This document shows, in pieces, positions 31,070 through 36,663 of a DNA stretch of 36,663 nucleotides. This DNA comes from a virus. The notes beneath the pieces were generated by a model, which saw only the letters and a list, made by a program, of their open reading frames with translations, made no database searches and was not told the DNA's origin. The stretch is taken from the IMG/VR virus record IMGVR_UViG_3300045243_000092, positions 1 through 36,663 of that record. One strand, 5' to 3'. The position numbers were made by a program, and so were the translations under genes. Within the stretch, counting starts at the first letter, position 1. Each line of letters opens with the position of its first letter.

Positions 31070-31280
31070 TCATGAGCCCAGGTAAAAATATTTCTCTGCG
31101 TCCTCCTTTGCCAACAATCATTATTTTTTCCCCTCTGGATATTGCTTTAGATAATATATCGCTTAGTTCTATGGCTCTTCGTATGACGTCAGAGCGTGAT
31201 GGGGCATTAAATAAATTCATTAATCTGTCTGCTTCTTTTAGAGTTTTATCTTGCATTCGAATGTTTAGTGCGTGAGACAT
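31062..31280 (-). CDS. Ribbon-helix-helix DNA-binding protein
   Basis: This 72-residue protein has the ribbon-helix-helix layout. A short N-terminal strand (HALNIRMQDK) is followed by two helices (TLKEADRLMNLFN and SRSDVIRRAIELSDILSKAI), then a short basic tail with VGKGGRREIFL. Such dimers repress promoters or act as antitoxins; no toxin is adjacent. AAAGGA precedes the ATG. It may autoregulate the leftward operon or act on another promoter. Confidence 0.72.
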   Translation of the reverse strand: MSHALNIRMQDKTLKEADRLMNLFNAPSRSDVIRRAIELSDILSKAISRGEKIMIVGKGGRREIFLPGLMNG

Positions 31281-31298
31281 TTTCTATTCCTTTATTGA

Positions 31299-31433
31299 TC
31301 AAGATTTAAAGCATTTAATTAGACCATAAATTCCAAAATATAAAAAAGGAGAAAATATGGAATCCCTTTTTAAATAAGTGTTAATGTAAATGGCAAGCCC
31401 TAATGCAGATAATGCAGGCCATAATTCATGCAT
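31299..31433 (-). CDS. 44-residue membrane protein
   Basis: This short ORF starts 4 bases after the alpha-CTD gene, with AAGGAA upstream. It has two hydrophobic stretches (LWPALSALGLAIYI and SPFLYFGIYGLIK) joined by a basic turn, so it could be a hairpin membrane protein. No family is recognised. Tight spacing in the operon supports expression. Confidence 0.5.
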   Translation of the reverse strand: MHELWPALSALGLAIYINTYLKRDSIFSPFLYFGIYGLIKCFKS

Positions 31434-31436
31434 ATT

Positions 31437-32267
31437 TTATTCCTTAAGTTTTAATCCGTGTCGTGCTAGTTGATCTTGAATTTCTAATAATGACCATCTT
31501 CCCAAATTAGGAATTATTTGAATTTTTCTTTTTGTGTTATTAATTAATTCACCAATTGTTTTAATTCCTGCCCCTTTCAAACAATTTAATATTCGAATTT
31601 TAAATTCTAAAAATTCAATTGGCTTATCTAAAATAGGATTTGTTCTTCTACCTTTTATTTGATTATCTATAAATATATTTTCAATGCGGCATAACATTGC
31701 TTCCAAGTCTTTCATATGACCTACAATTGAATCTTGTTTGTCATAAATTTCTTCTATAAAAGATTTTGAAGTATTCATCTGTTCTATTAATTTATTATAA
31801 GCTTTAGCTAAATTTCCTTTATATTTTTCTAATATATATAATTCTTCATTTATTTGTTTCTCTAATTTTTCGGAACTATAAGCATTATTTTTCCAAAATA
31901 AATTGGTGAGAAATTCTTTTTCTTTTTCTGTAAAATCTTCTTCTGAGTGTAAATTCATTTCATCCCTTAAATTTTCGTTATCATTTTTTTGCTGAGCATA
32001 CCAGTCAAAGAGCATTTTATGAGGCCATTTTATTCTGTAATAATGGGCATCAATTAACTTCATTTGGTTTTCGGTTAATATTTCGCACAATTTGAAAAGC
32101 CTTTCATCAACATCACCAACAGGATATATTTTTAAATCTCTTTTTTTGTATTCTTCATACTGTTCATCAGTTAATAAATCATGAGAATAAAAGTACATTC
32201 TCTCTTTACATCGAATTTCAATTTCAGCTTGAATGCTGTCTTGTGTTGGCTCGTCGTCATACATCAT
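31437..32267 (-). CDS. Novel protein with C-terminal RNA polymerase alpha-CTD-like domain
   Basis: This 276-residue protein starts at ATG 32267, because GAGGT lies 8 bases upstream; an upstream ATG at 32303 has no such site. Residues 1-100 are helical and unknown, and about 100-200 are coiled-coil-like. Residues 216-276 align without gaps to the alpha-CTD of E. coli RNA polymerase: IRILNCLKGAGIKTIGEL against VRSANCLKAEAIHYIGDL, and IPNLGRWSLLEIQDQL against TPNLGKKSLTEIKDVL. The DNA-contact residues equivalent to Arg265, Asn268, Cys269, Asn294, Gly296, Ser299 and Glu302 are kept; Lys298 is Trp. It could bind UP-element DNA or transcription factors and so redirect host transcription. It is in the Red operon, downstream of beta. 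Confidence 0.8.
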   Translation of the reverse strand: MMYDDEPTQDSIQAEIEIRCKERMYFYSHDLLTDEQYEEYKKRDLKIYPVGDVDERLFKLCEILTENQMKLIDAHYYRIKWPHKMLFDWYAQQKNDNENLRDEMNLHSEEDFTEKEKEFLTNLFWKNNAYSSEKLEKQINEELYILEKYKGNLAKAYNKLIEQMNTSKSFIEEIYDKQDSIVGHMKDLEAMLCRIENIFIDNQIKGRRTNPILDKPIEFLEFKIRILNCLKGAGIKTIGELINNTKRKIQIIPNLGRWSLLEIQDQLARHGLKLKE

Positions 32268-32331
32268 GGATGTTACCTCTATTATTATTTTGCTTAGTAA
32301 CATCCGTATTTATGAGTGTCCTATACTTTAA

Positions 32332-33201
32332 CTATTCTCTATCGGGAAGCTTATTTAAATTTACTATAAAGTCATGCGCCTGCATTTTTGTCATCTGCGC
32401 TAAGATATCAACTTTGTAGTGTTCCAAGGCATTTTTGAATCTCTCAGCATCAAATACCTTAACGGCGCGTAATGTGTGGATTTCTTCCAATTGTTCTTTA
32501 GTGGCGAGTTCACCGGTTTCTTTATCCTCTATCACTTCAGCTTCTATAACCTGTCCTTTTGCGGACTTAAGCTTGTCCATTAATTCTTGAGATTTATTTT
32601 GTTTCGGGCTGGATGATACTTCGTGTAATTGCGACATTTCTTCTTCGCCATAGGTTCCACCCAATAAATCTTGAAAGCATGCTCTTAGGCATTGTGATTC
32701 AGCTACTTTCTTAATCATCGTTGCAGGCTTACCAGTTTGTGAGTTCCAAAGACTTTTCCCGGTGGAATATTCTTTAAGCTCTGCAAAAACATATATTGGG
32801 CGTGAAGACTTATGTCTTTTAGCAATGCAGTAGGCTCCTACTAACTCACCTCTATTGGTTAGCTTGTATTTATGCCTTACTTCGCCATTAAACACTTCGA
32901 ATTCGTCGTTCGCGTACACCGCATCGCATTGATGAAAGTCATATTCGCTATGGGCTTGAGCGGCTTTTCTGTACCCATCTCGTCCTATGAATACTTGAGC
33001 AGGGGAATTATCTTGATATTTAATGCTCCATATCTCGCGCATAAAAGGATTTAGGTTTGCCGCTCTACCAAGCCCTACAAAAAATTGAAACTCCATCTCA
33101 GTAAGCTTTGGAGCAAACAGCTTACGTATTTCTTCAATCTTTTTAGAATCATCCCACATCACCATTGATGAATTTTGATTTATTGCTAATACATTACTCA
33201 T
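32332..33201 (-). CDS. bet: Red beta-type single-strand annealing protein
   Basis: This 289-residue protein is a Red beta/RecT-type annealase. The N-terminal half carries the beta pattern: FFVGLGRAANLNPFMREIW, VFIGRDGYRKAAQAHSEYD and MIKKVAESQCLRACF. It anneals complementary strands during recombination with the adjacent nuclease. The ATG at 33201 is preferred, with AGGAG 5 bases upstream; a GTG at 33207 is less likely. The C-terminal third is variable, as usual in the family. It may also help replication by making concatemers for headful packaging. Confidence 0.9.
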   Translation of the reverse strand: MSNVLAINQNSSMVMWDDSKKIEEIRKLFAPKLTEMEFQFFVGLGRAANLNPFMREIWSIKYQDNSPAQVFIGRDGYRKAAQAHSEYDFHQCDAVYANDEFEVFNGEVRHKYKLTNRGELVGAYCIAKRHKSSRPIYVFAELKEYSTGKSLWNSQTGKPATMIKKVAESQCLRACFQDLLGGTYGEEEMSQLHEVSSSPKQNKSQELMDKLKSAKGQVIEAEVIEDKETGELATKEQLEEIHTLRAVKVFDAERFKNALEHYKVDILAQMTKMQAHDFIVNLNKLPDRE

Positions 33202-33218
33202 AACCACTCCTAATTATT

Positions 33219-34064
33219 TTATTCTTTGTACAGGGCATATTTTGGTACGCTTAATTCTCTTATGGGATAAGAGGGCCATTTGTCTTTATCGAGGCATTCT
33301 TTAAGCTGCCTTTTAAGCCTGCTGAATTTATCGATGCCATACTGAAGAGAGACTTCATCCATCATATAGACCGCAGGAACATAGGGTTCTTCTTTCTCGC
33401 AGACTAGATTAACGAACATCTCAAAAGGCCTGCCAATGGCCTTACATCCTTCGTAAATCATGCCTGATTGTAAGTAGTAGTCATAAGACACTGCAGAGCG
33501 TTGAAAAGCGCATTCAGAGGCGTCATTAGTGGTCTTCACATCAACAACCATTTTAGATGCCCAAATGTCAGGGCGTGCTTTAAATTGAATGCCTGTTTCT
33601 TTATCTGTCCAGAATATTGATTGCTCAAATAGTGCCTCATCAAGTAACGTATCAACTATTTCATGACGCTTTACTTGATCCACCATTTGGTTTACTTGCA
33701 TCCATTGCTCAACGGTTAAAAGTATCTTGCCTTGGTTCTCTTGAGTGAATATGGCATATTCTTCTTTTCCTTTCGCGGTTCTTCGGTCAATCGTCTGGGA
33801 GATCGCAAATTCATTTTTGAATTTATGTGGCTCAAGAAGTAGTGTGTGGAACGCAGAACCCACGTTCATTGCTGGAGTTGCTTCTCTTTTTTTTGCCTTT
33901 CCTGAAATAACCTCGTACCAAAAGTGATAGGGGCTTTTGTCCATGAGCGCTAGATTACTTCGTGAAATTGCGCTGGACTGATGGTACTGTTCGTTACTAA
34001 TATCATGAATTCCATCACGAAAACTGACTGCTTCATCCATGTGATAATGTATGTTTGCTCTCAT
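33219..34064 (-). CDS. RecE-like PD-(D/E)XK exonuclease
   Basis: This 281-residue protein matches the C-terminal nuclease of RecE. It has a SAISRSNLALMDKSPYHFW start, GSAFHTLLLEP with His73, ARPD (Asp166), VVDVKTT (Asp175, Lys177) and YDYYLQSGMIYEG. It would resect double-strand ends 5' to 3', giving the single strands that Red beta anneals. The two genes are adjacent, with 17 bases between. GGAG precedes the ATG. Pairing a RecE-type nuclease with a lambda-type beta is a known modular combination. Confidence 0.88.
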   Translation of the reverse strand: MRANIHYHMDEAVSFRDGIHDISNEQYHQSSAISRSNLALMDKSPYHFWYEVISGKAKKREATPAMNVGSAFHTLLLEPHKFKNEFAISQTIDRRTAKGKEEYAIFTQENQGKILLTVEQWMQVNQMVDQVKRHEIVDTLLDEALFEQSIFWTDKETGIQFKARPDIWASKMVVDVKTTNDASECAFQRSAVSYDYYLQSGMIYEGCKAIGRPFEMFVNLVCEKEEPYVPAVYMMDEVSLQYGIDKFSRLKRQLKECLDKDKWPSYPIRELSVPKYALYKE

Positions 34065-34085
34065 GTTTTACTCCTGCAACTCGAA

Positions 34086-34163
34086 TTAACGTTTTTTGAA
34101 AATCCCGAATAATTTCTTACGGGTAAAATCCAATCTTTCTTTAGGGGTAACGTGGTCACGCAT
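34086..34163 (-). CDS. Possible 25-residue basic peptide
   Basis: A short ORF (MRDHVTPKERLDFTRKKLF, then GIFKKR) overlaps the end of the upstream gene by 8 bases and lies just before the RecE-like gene. It is strongly basic. The ribosome site is weak. It may be a real micro-gene or chance coding. Confidence 0.35.
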   Translation of the reverse strand: MRDHVTPKERLDFTRKKLFGIFKKR

Positions 34164-34461
34164 AAACATTATTATTCTCCATTACGTTTTCGTAGCAGTG
34201 TAAAAATCGTCGACAAAAAGAAGCCATACTTTCAAGAGCGTAAGGATGCAGTTCGTTTTCTGTGTAGATTAGTTGGTCTTCTTCGTTAGTTACTTCTAGA
34301 GTGAAGCCGAATTTTTTGTTGCGGGATAAAGACACGCAGTGGTCTATGCTTCCTAAATCATAGACACTGAGCGTACAAAGGGGTTCTACCATAGTCATAT
34401 CATCCTGATAAATCTCATATTGGTAAGTTTCCAGTATATCGTATTTGAGTGCTGCGTTCAT
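34156..34461 (-). CDS. Hypothetical protein, first gene of the leftward operon
   Basis: This 101-residue acidic protein starts at ATG 34461 (MNAALKYDILETYQYE), not at the upstream in-frame codon at 34551, which would run through the operator array. The second half has YALESMASFCRRFLHCYENV. It lacks a helix-turn-helix and does not look like CI or N. It lies where lambdoid phages place early leftward genes such as N, directly after the candidate leftward promoter, and may be a regulator or host-takeover protein. Confidence 0.6.
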   Translation of the reverse strand: MNAALKYDILETYQYEIYQDDMTMVEPLCTLSVYDLGSIDHCVSLSRNKKFGFTLEVTNEEDQLIYTENELHPYALESMASFCRRFLHCYENVMENNNVYA

Positions 34462-34490
34462 TTTTTTGCCTTGTTTGTTTCGGTAGGGTG

Positions 34491-34586
34491 ATAGTAATAC
34501 CAAACATATGATTGTGTCAAACGTTTGTTTTGCAAAACACGTATTTGGCAAACATTTATTGGAGCAAACATATGTATTGTGTTAAA
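34491..34586. promoter_or_regulatory. Operator array and divergent early promoters
   Basis: Four CAAAC-headed sites lie here: CAAACATATG (34501), CAAACGTTTG (34518, palindromic), CAAACATTTA (34549) and CAAACATATG (34565). The outer two extend to near-identical 21-22-base direct repeats. A leftward promoter reads TTGACA (complement of 34515-34520) and TACTAT (complement of 34491-34496), 18 bases apart, and overlaps two sites. A rightward promoter probably begins at TTGGCA (34545-34550), but its -10 is unclear. The array should bind the Cro-like protein and control both early operons. Confidence 0.65.
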
Positions 34587-34615
34587 TTACAGAAAAACCT
34601 AAATAATTGGTTAAT

Positions 34616-34822
34616 ATGACTCTAGAAGAAGCATTAAATGAATTTGGTGGTACCGGATATAAGCTATGTGCAGTCCTTGGCGTTTCCGACCGCAATTACA
34701 CAAGATGGAAAAAACAGGGGTGGATGCCTAGGTCGCAGCAGCTAAGGATTGAAATATTAACTAACGGCAAACTAAAAGCCGATGAATTCGGGCCTGATAG
34801 AAGGCCTTTGAAAAAGACATAA
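34616..34822 (+). CDS. Cro-like small DNA-binding protein, module 2
   Basis: This 68-residue protein starts at ATG 34616; a TTG at 34607 is an in-frame alternative, and neither has a strong ribosome site. The helix-turn-helix spans about residues 14-34 (YKLCAVLGVSDRNYTRWKK), followed by QGWMPRSQQLRIEILTNGK, the pattern of Cro-type proteins that act with a divergent repressor. It is related to the Cro-like protein at 1809. It faces the operator array and heads a rightward operon. Confidence 0.68.
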   Translation: MTLEEALNEFGGTGYKLCAVLGVSDRNYTRWKKQGWMPRSQQLRIEILTNGKLKADEFGPDRRPLKKT

Positions 34823-34831
34823 GGTTGTAAA

Positions 34832-35299
34832 ATGAAAACAGAAGAAAAGCTAGTTGTGTATGGAGCGTCTTCTCTATTGATTTTATTGAACTCTAGTTAT
34901 TTTCCTTCTTTTCGAGAATTTGTAGAAAATGACCTTATGTCTTATTTGTATTTTGGTTTCGCTTTTTTGTGGAATCATTTAGGTTCTATTGGTCTGTGTT
35001 TTTTCGTTTTTAGTTTAATCTTATTGTCTTATCTCGAATACCAACAATACAAAGAATTAAAAAGTTCTTTTAGTAAATTAGGCGATAAAGTATACAAAAC
35101 AGAATGTAAGCTTCATGAGCTAGAATTATTTTTTGAAGATAATGTTCATAAAATATTAAAGGAATGGGAAACTCCTTATGATTTAGAGGAAAGAATGGAA
35201 AAAATAGAAATAAAAATAAACGAAATAACAGGCGCAAATATGCCTGTAGATTTAGATAAAAAAGCCATGGAGCGGCGTATTGGTAAAACGGATGTATAA
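34832..35299 (+). CDS. Membrane protein with coiled coil
   Basis: This 155-residue protein has hydrophobic helices at about 9-25 (VVYGASSLLILLNSSYF), 35-50 (weaker, SYLYFGFAFLWN) and 52-70 (IGLCFFVFSLILLSYL). A cytoplasmic charged coiled-coil tail follows (about 72-150). It lies 9 bases after the Cro-like gene with AAGG upstream. No family is recognised. Together with the next two genes it may form a superinfection-exclusion or defence cassette expressed from the early rightward promoter. Confidence 0.6.
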   Translation: MKTEEKLVVYGASSLLILLNSSYFPSFREFVENDLMSYLYFGFAFLWNHLGSIGLCFFVFSLILLSYLEYQQYKELKSSFSKLGDKVYKTECKLHELELFFEDNVHKILKEWETPYDLEERMEKIEIKINEITGANMPVDLDKKAMERRIGKTDV

Positions 35300-35326
35300 T
35301 TAATAAAAACCACATTGAGAACTATC

Positions 35327-35557
35327 ATGGCCGTTAAAAGCAAAGAAGAAAAAGATAGGTTAATACTAGAGTTAGATAATGGGGATATGTCAAAGTTTAA
35401 CGAAGTTATGGAAAAGTGGGCGTTCAAGGACCATCAAAGTTTCCTGAGGTTTGCTATGAGCATTTTTTTATTGAGTGAAGATAATGTTATTTCAATCAAA
35501 AGCGATGGAATAAAACAAGATTTCGCTCCTGTTCATGACTTACTTAAAGGAAAATAG
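35327..35557 (+). CDS. Small hypothetical protein, antitoxin-like pattern
   Basis: This 76-residue protein starts at ATG 35327; a TTG at 35315 is the upstream alternative. It contains KFNEVMEKWAFKDHQSFLRF and then an FLLSEDNVISIKSDG stretch, a pattern I associate with small proteins that accompany toxins or accessory cassettes; this is from memory only. It ends directly at the start of the following membrane-protein gene (AAAGGAAAATAG then ATG), so the two are coupled. It is soluble and acidic. Confidence 0.5.
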   Translation: MAVKSKEEKDRLILELDNGDMSKFNEVMEKWAFKDHQSFLRFAMSIFLLSEDNVISIKSDGIKQDFAPVHDLLKGK

Positions 35558-35878
35558 ATGTCTTCTAGTGATGATTTTAATATACAGGATACTCTTTTAA
35601 ATCTTTCCGCTAACTTTGAGCAGCCAGATAAATTTGCCGAAATATTTTGCAATGCAGCAAAGAAGCAAAAATCTATTGATAGCACATTAAAAGATATAGT
35701 TAGAGAATTATTGAAGCATGACAAAGATACCGTAGACCACCTTAAGTCCGTTCAAAGACAGGTAAACAAAGAAGACTTAAAAAACTTGGCAAGACAAATT
35801 GGCGCCACTGGATGGTCGGTAATCATGCTTGTTCTGGGTGGTATAATATCGCTTCTTTTAAAGAAATACTTCGGATAA
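35558..35878 (+). CDS. Tail-anchored membrane protein
   Basis: This 106-residue protein has a helical charged body (about 1-80; DIVRELLKHDKDTVDHLKSV) and one C-terminal membrane helix (about 83-102, GWSVIMLVLGGIISLLLKKY). It has no signal peptide. Such tail-anchored proteins can act at the inner membrane as immunity, exclusion or holin-like factors. It is directly coupled to the previous gene and followed by a hexanucleotide repeat and a strong palindrome. Confidence 0.6.
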   Translation: MSSSDDFNIQDTLLNLSANFEQPDKFAEIFCNAAKKQKSIDSTLKDIVRELLKHDKDTVDHLKSVQRQVNKEDLKNLARQIGATGWSVIMLVLGGIISLLLKKYFG

Positions 35879-35880
35879 AA

Positions 35881-35910
35881 ATACAAATACAAATACAAAT
35901 ACAAATACAA
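35881..35910 (+). repeat. Five tandem copies of ATACAA
   Basis: Five perfect copies of the hexamer ATACAA follow the last gene of the operon. Such runs can change length by slippage. Since no gene crosses it, a role as spacer, binding array or unwinding site is possible. A T-rich stretch (CTTTTTTATAG near 35930) follows and may be a weak terminator. Confidence 0.85.
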
Positions 35911-35945
35911 AAGCTTCACCTAGGGCGTTCTTTTTTATAGTGCTT

Positions 35946-35968
35946 ATTTACCGTAATTTACGGTAAAT
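35946..35968. repeat. 23-bp palindrome ATTTACCGTAA-T-TTACGGTAAAT
   Basis: Two perfect 11-base arms flank one central base, downstream of the rightward cassette and downstream of the convergent HTH/coiled-coil gene. A palindrome of this length is a good dimer-binding site or centromere-like element. It is not beside a promoter of either gene, which argues for a structural, partition or termination role. No protelomerase gene is present, so a linear-plasmid telomere is unlikely. Confidence 0.6.
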
Positions 35969-36028
35969 TACACTTTGTTAGAACAAAATAACGAATGGTG
36001 ATTTCCTATTACTAGGGGTCTAGTCCAG

Positions 36029-36439
36029 TTAAAAAACCCCAAAAATCTTCTTCCTTTCTTTAATGCTACTGTACTCAAGAAGCTTCTGATTACTGCTCAG
36101 CGTATCTAAAATCTGAGCTTTTTCTGCAATACACAATTCGAGCTGTTTATGAAGAAATTCATTTTGTTTGTTTTTCTCTGAAAGCATTTGCTTTAGATGC
36201 TCCACTTCGATTTCAAGCATTGTTCGCGCAGTACTATCATCGTCTTTCTCTTCCGTTCTCACGTTGTGCGCAGCAGGGAACACCCGAAAAAACTCAGATT
36301 TCTCTATAAGATAATTACCGCCATCGTCACGAGTCGCAGAGAGCCTACCTTTGTGAATCATATTCTGGATATGTCTTGGGCTATATCCTGCCAGTTGCGC
36401 GGCATCTCGCGTAGTGAGTAACGAATTATTTAGATTCAT
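36029..36439 (-). CDS. Excisionase-type HTH protein with coiled coil, paralogue
   Basis: This 136-residue protein has an N-terminal helix-turn-helix (about 9-33, TRDAAQLAGYSPRHIQNMI), a wing-like part with EKSEFFRVFP, and a coiled coil (about 70-115, EVEHLKQMLSEKNKQNEFL). It is a paralogue of the protein of 1079-1543. Its leader shares TAACTCAGGAA with that gene. A three-codon upstream ORF (ATG CGA AAA TGA) overlaps its start, which could couple translation. It is divergent from the small-gene operon starting at 73. Confidence 0.7.
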   Translation of the reverse strand: MNLNNSLLTTRDAAQLAGYSPRHIQNMIHKGRLSATRDDGGNYLIEKSEFFRVFPAAHNVRTEEKDDDSTARTMLEIEVEHLKQMLSEKNKQNEFLHKQLELCIAEKAQILDTLSSNQKLLEYSSIKERKKIFGVF

Positions 36440-36536
36440 TTTCGCATTAATTCCTGAGTTATCGTTATAAAAACATTACCAATATACATTGCCAATAATA
36501 GTAACTCATTTGTAGTAACAGAATCCATTACTCTTG
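36440..36536. promoter_or_regulatory. Divergent control region with tandem operator-like repeats
   Basis: Adjacent near-copies CATTACCAATATA (36474-36486) and CATTGCCAATAATA (36487-36500) are followed by two AGTAAC elements (about 36500 and 36514). They lie between the HTH/coiled-coil gene and the first gene of the rightward small operon (73, across the circular junction). They are the likely binding sites of a regulator, perhaps the adjacent HTH protein itself. Confidence 0.5.
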
Positions 36537-36663
36537 AAAATCACAGTAGGTTTATTAGCGCTTTCTTGTTAAATTATTAGGGCAATTAAGAATGGAACTG
36601 CCTATAAAATGGATAAAGAATTACTAAAGGAACTCGAGTCGCTTAGAGCGTACAAAAGAGTCA
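36537..36663. repeat. Terminal direct repeat, right copy
   Basis: This is the exact copy of bases 1-127. It shows that the window is one full circle plus an overlap, not two different sites. The first gene (from 73) therefore appears twice in part. Confidence 0.93.

Noticed and set aside
34156-34461. CI-like repressor divergent from the Cro-like gene
   Set aside because: The protein has no helix-turn-helix and no S24 peptidase domain.
35881-35910. CRISPR-like array
   Set aside because: These are contiguous hexamers without spacers.
35946-35968. N15-type telomere (hairpin end) site
   Set aside because: The palindrome is short and no protelomerase-sized gene is present.
1-36663. tRNA genes
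   Set aside because: No cloverleaf with a T-loop GTTC.A pattern was found by eye on either strand; a tRNAscan-SE run would settle it.

Overview
The window is one complete genome of a tailed, podovirus-like bacteriophage. Bases 1-127 recur exactly at 36537-36663, so the unit is about 36,536 bp and the sequence closes into a circle. Its virion genes follow the order and families of the P22/Sf6 group: Sf6-type small terminase, large terminase, P22-type portal, scaffold, coat with an inserted domain, gp4-like and gp10-like tail-hub proteins, three ejection-type proteins, then tail fibre or spike genes. DNA is AT-rich. The replication pair (lambda O-like and P-like), a Red beta homologue and an RNA polymerase alpha-CTD-like domain closest by eye to the proteobacterial sequence point to a low-GC gammaproteobacterial host. 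The genus cannot be named from the sequence alone.

Layout. 73-968 (+): five small genes of unknown function. 1079-1997: a divergent regulatory pair, with an HTH/coiled-coil gene on the minus strand and a Cro-like gene on the plus strand. 1998-2569: a gene-free, hairpin-rich leader. 2570-5056 (+): the O-like initiator (with iterons and origin inside the gene), the P-like helicase loader, two small genes and a cold-shock protein. 5274-27255 (+): packaging, head, neck, ejection and tail genes, with structured leaders before the portal and coat genes. 27296-28544 (+): lysozyme, a VRR-NUC nuclease and an unknown gene. 28595-34461 (-): a leftward early operon holding a RecE-like nuclease, Red beta, a protein with an alpha-CTD-like C-terminus, small membrane, ribbon-helix-helix and Cys-rich proteins, an SGNH hydrolase and a serine recombinase. 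34462-34615: an operator array with divergent promoters. 34616-35878 (+): a second Cro-like gene and three accessory genes, two of them membrane proteins. 36029-36439 (-): a paralogue of the HTH/coiled-coil gene.

How it may work. The genome has two control modules, each pairing an HTH/coiled-coil protein with a Cro-like protein. It has no recognisable CI/S24 repressor and no tyrosine integrase. The only site-specific recombinase is a small resolvase/invertase type. This fits either a virulent phage or an extrachromosomal phage-plasmid; the second is inference. Leftward transcription supplies recombination functions and an alpha-CTD protein that could act on host RNA polymerase. Rightward transcription supplies replication and ends at a cold-shock-domain gene that sits where lambda-type phages keep their late antiterminator. 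Late genes appear to be tuned after transcription: the ribosome-binding sites of both portal and coat are inside hairpins, and a perfect 15-bp hairpin follows the coat gene.

Most notable items: the alpha-CTD fusion protein (31437-32267), the structured RNA between terminase and portal (7947-8193), the coat-gene leader (12119-12188), a DUF2829/Tad2-like possible anti-Thoeris gene overlapping the small terminase (5889-6128), and the duplicated control modules.
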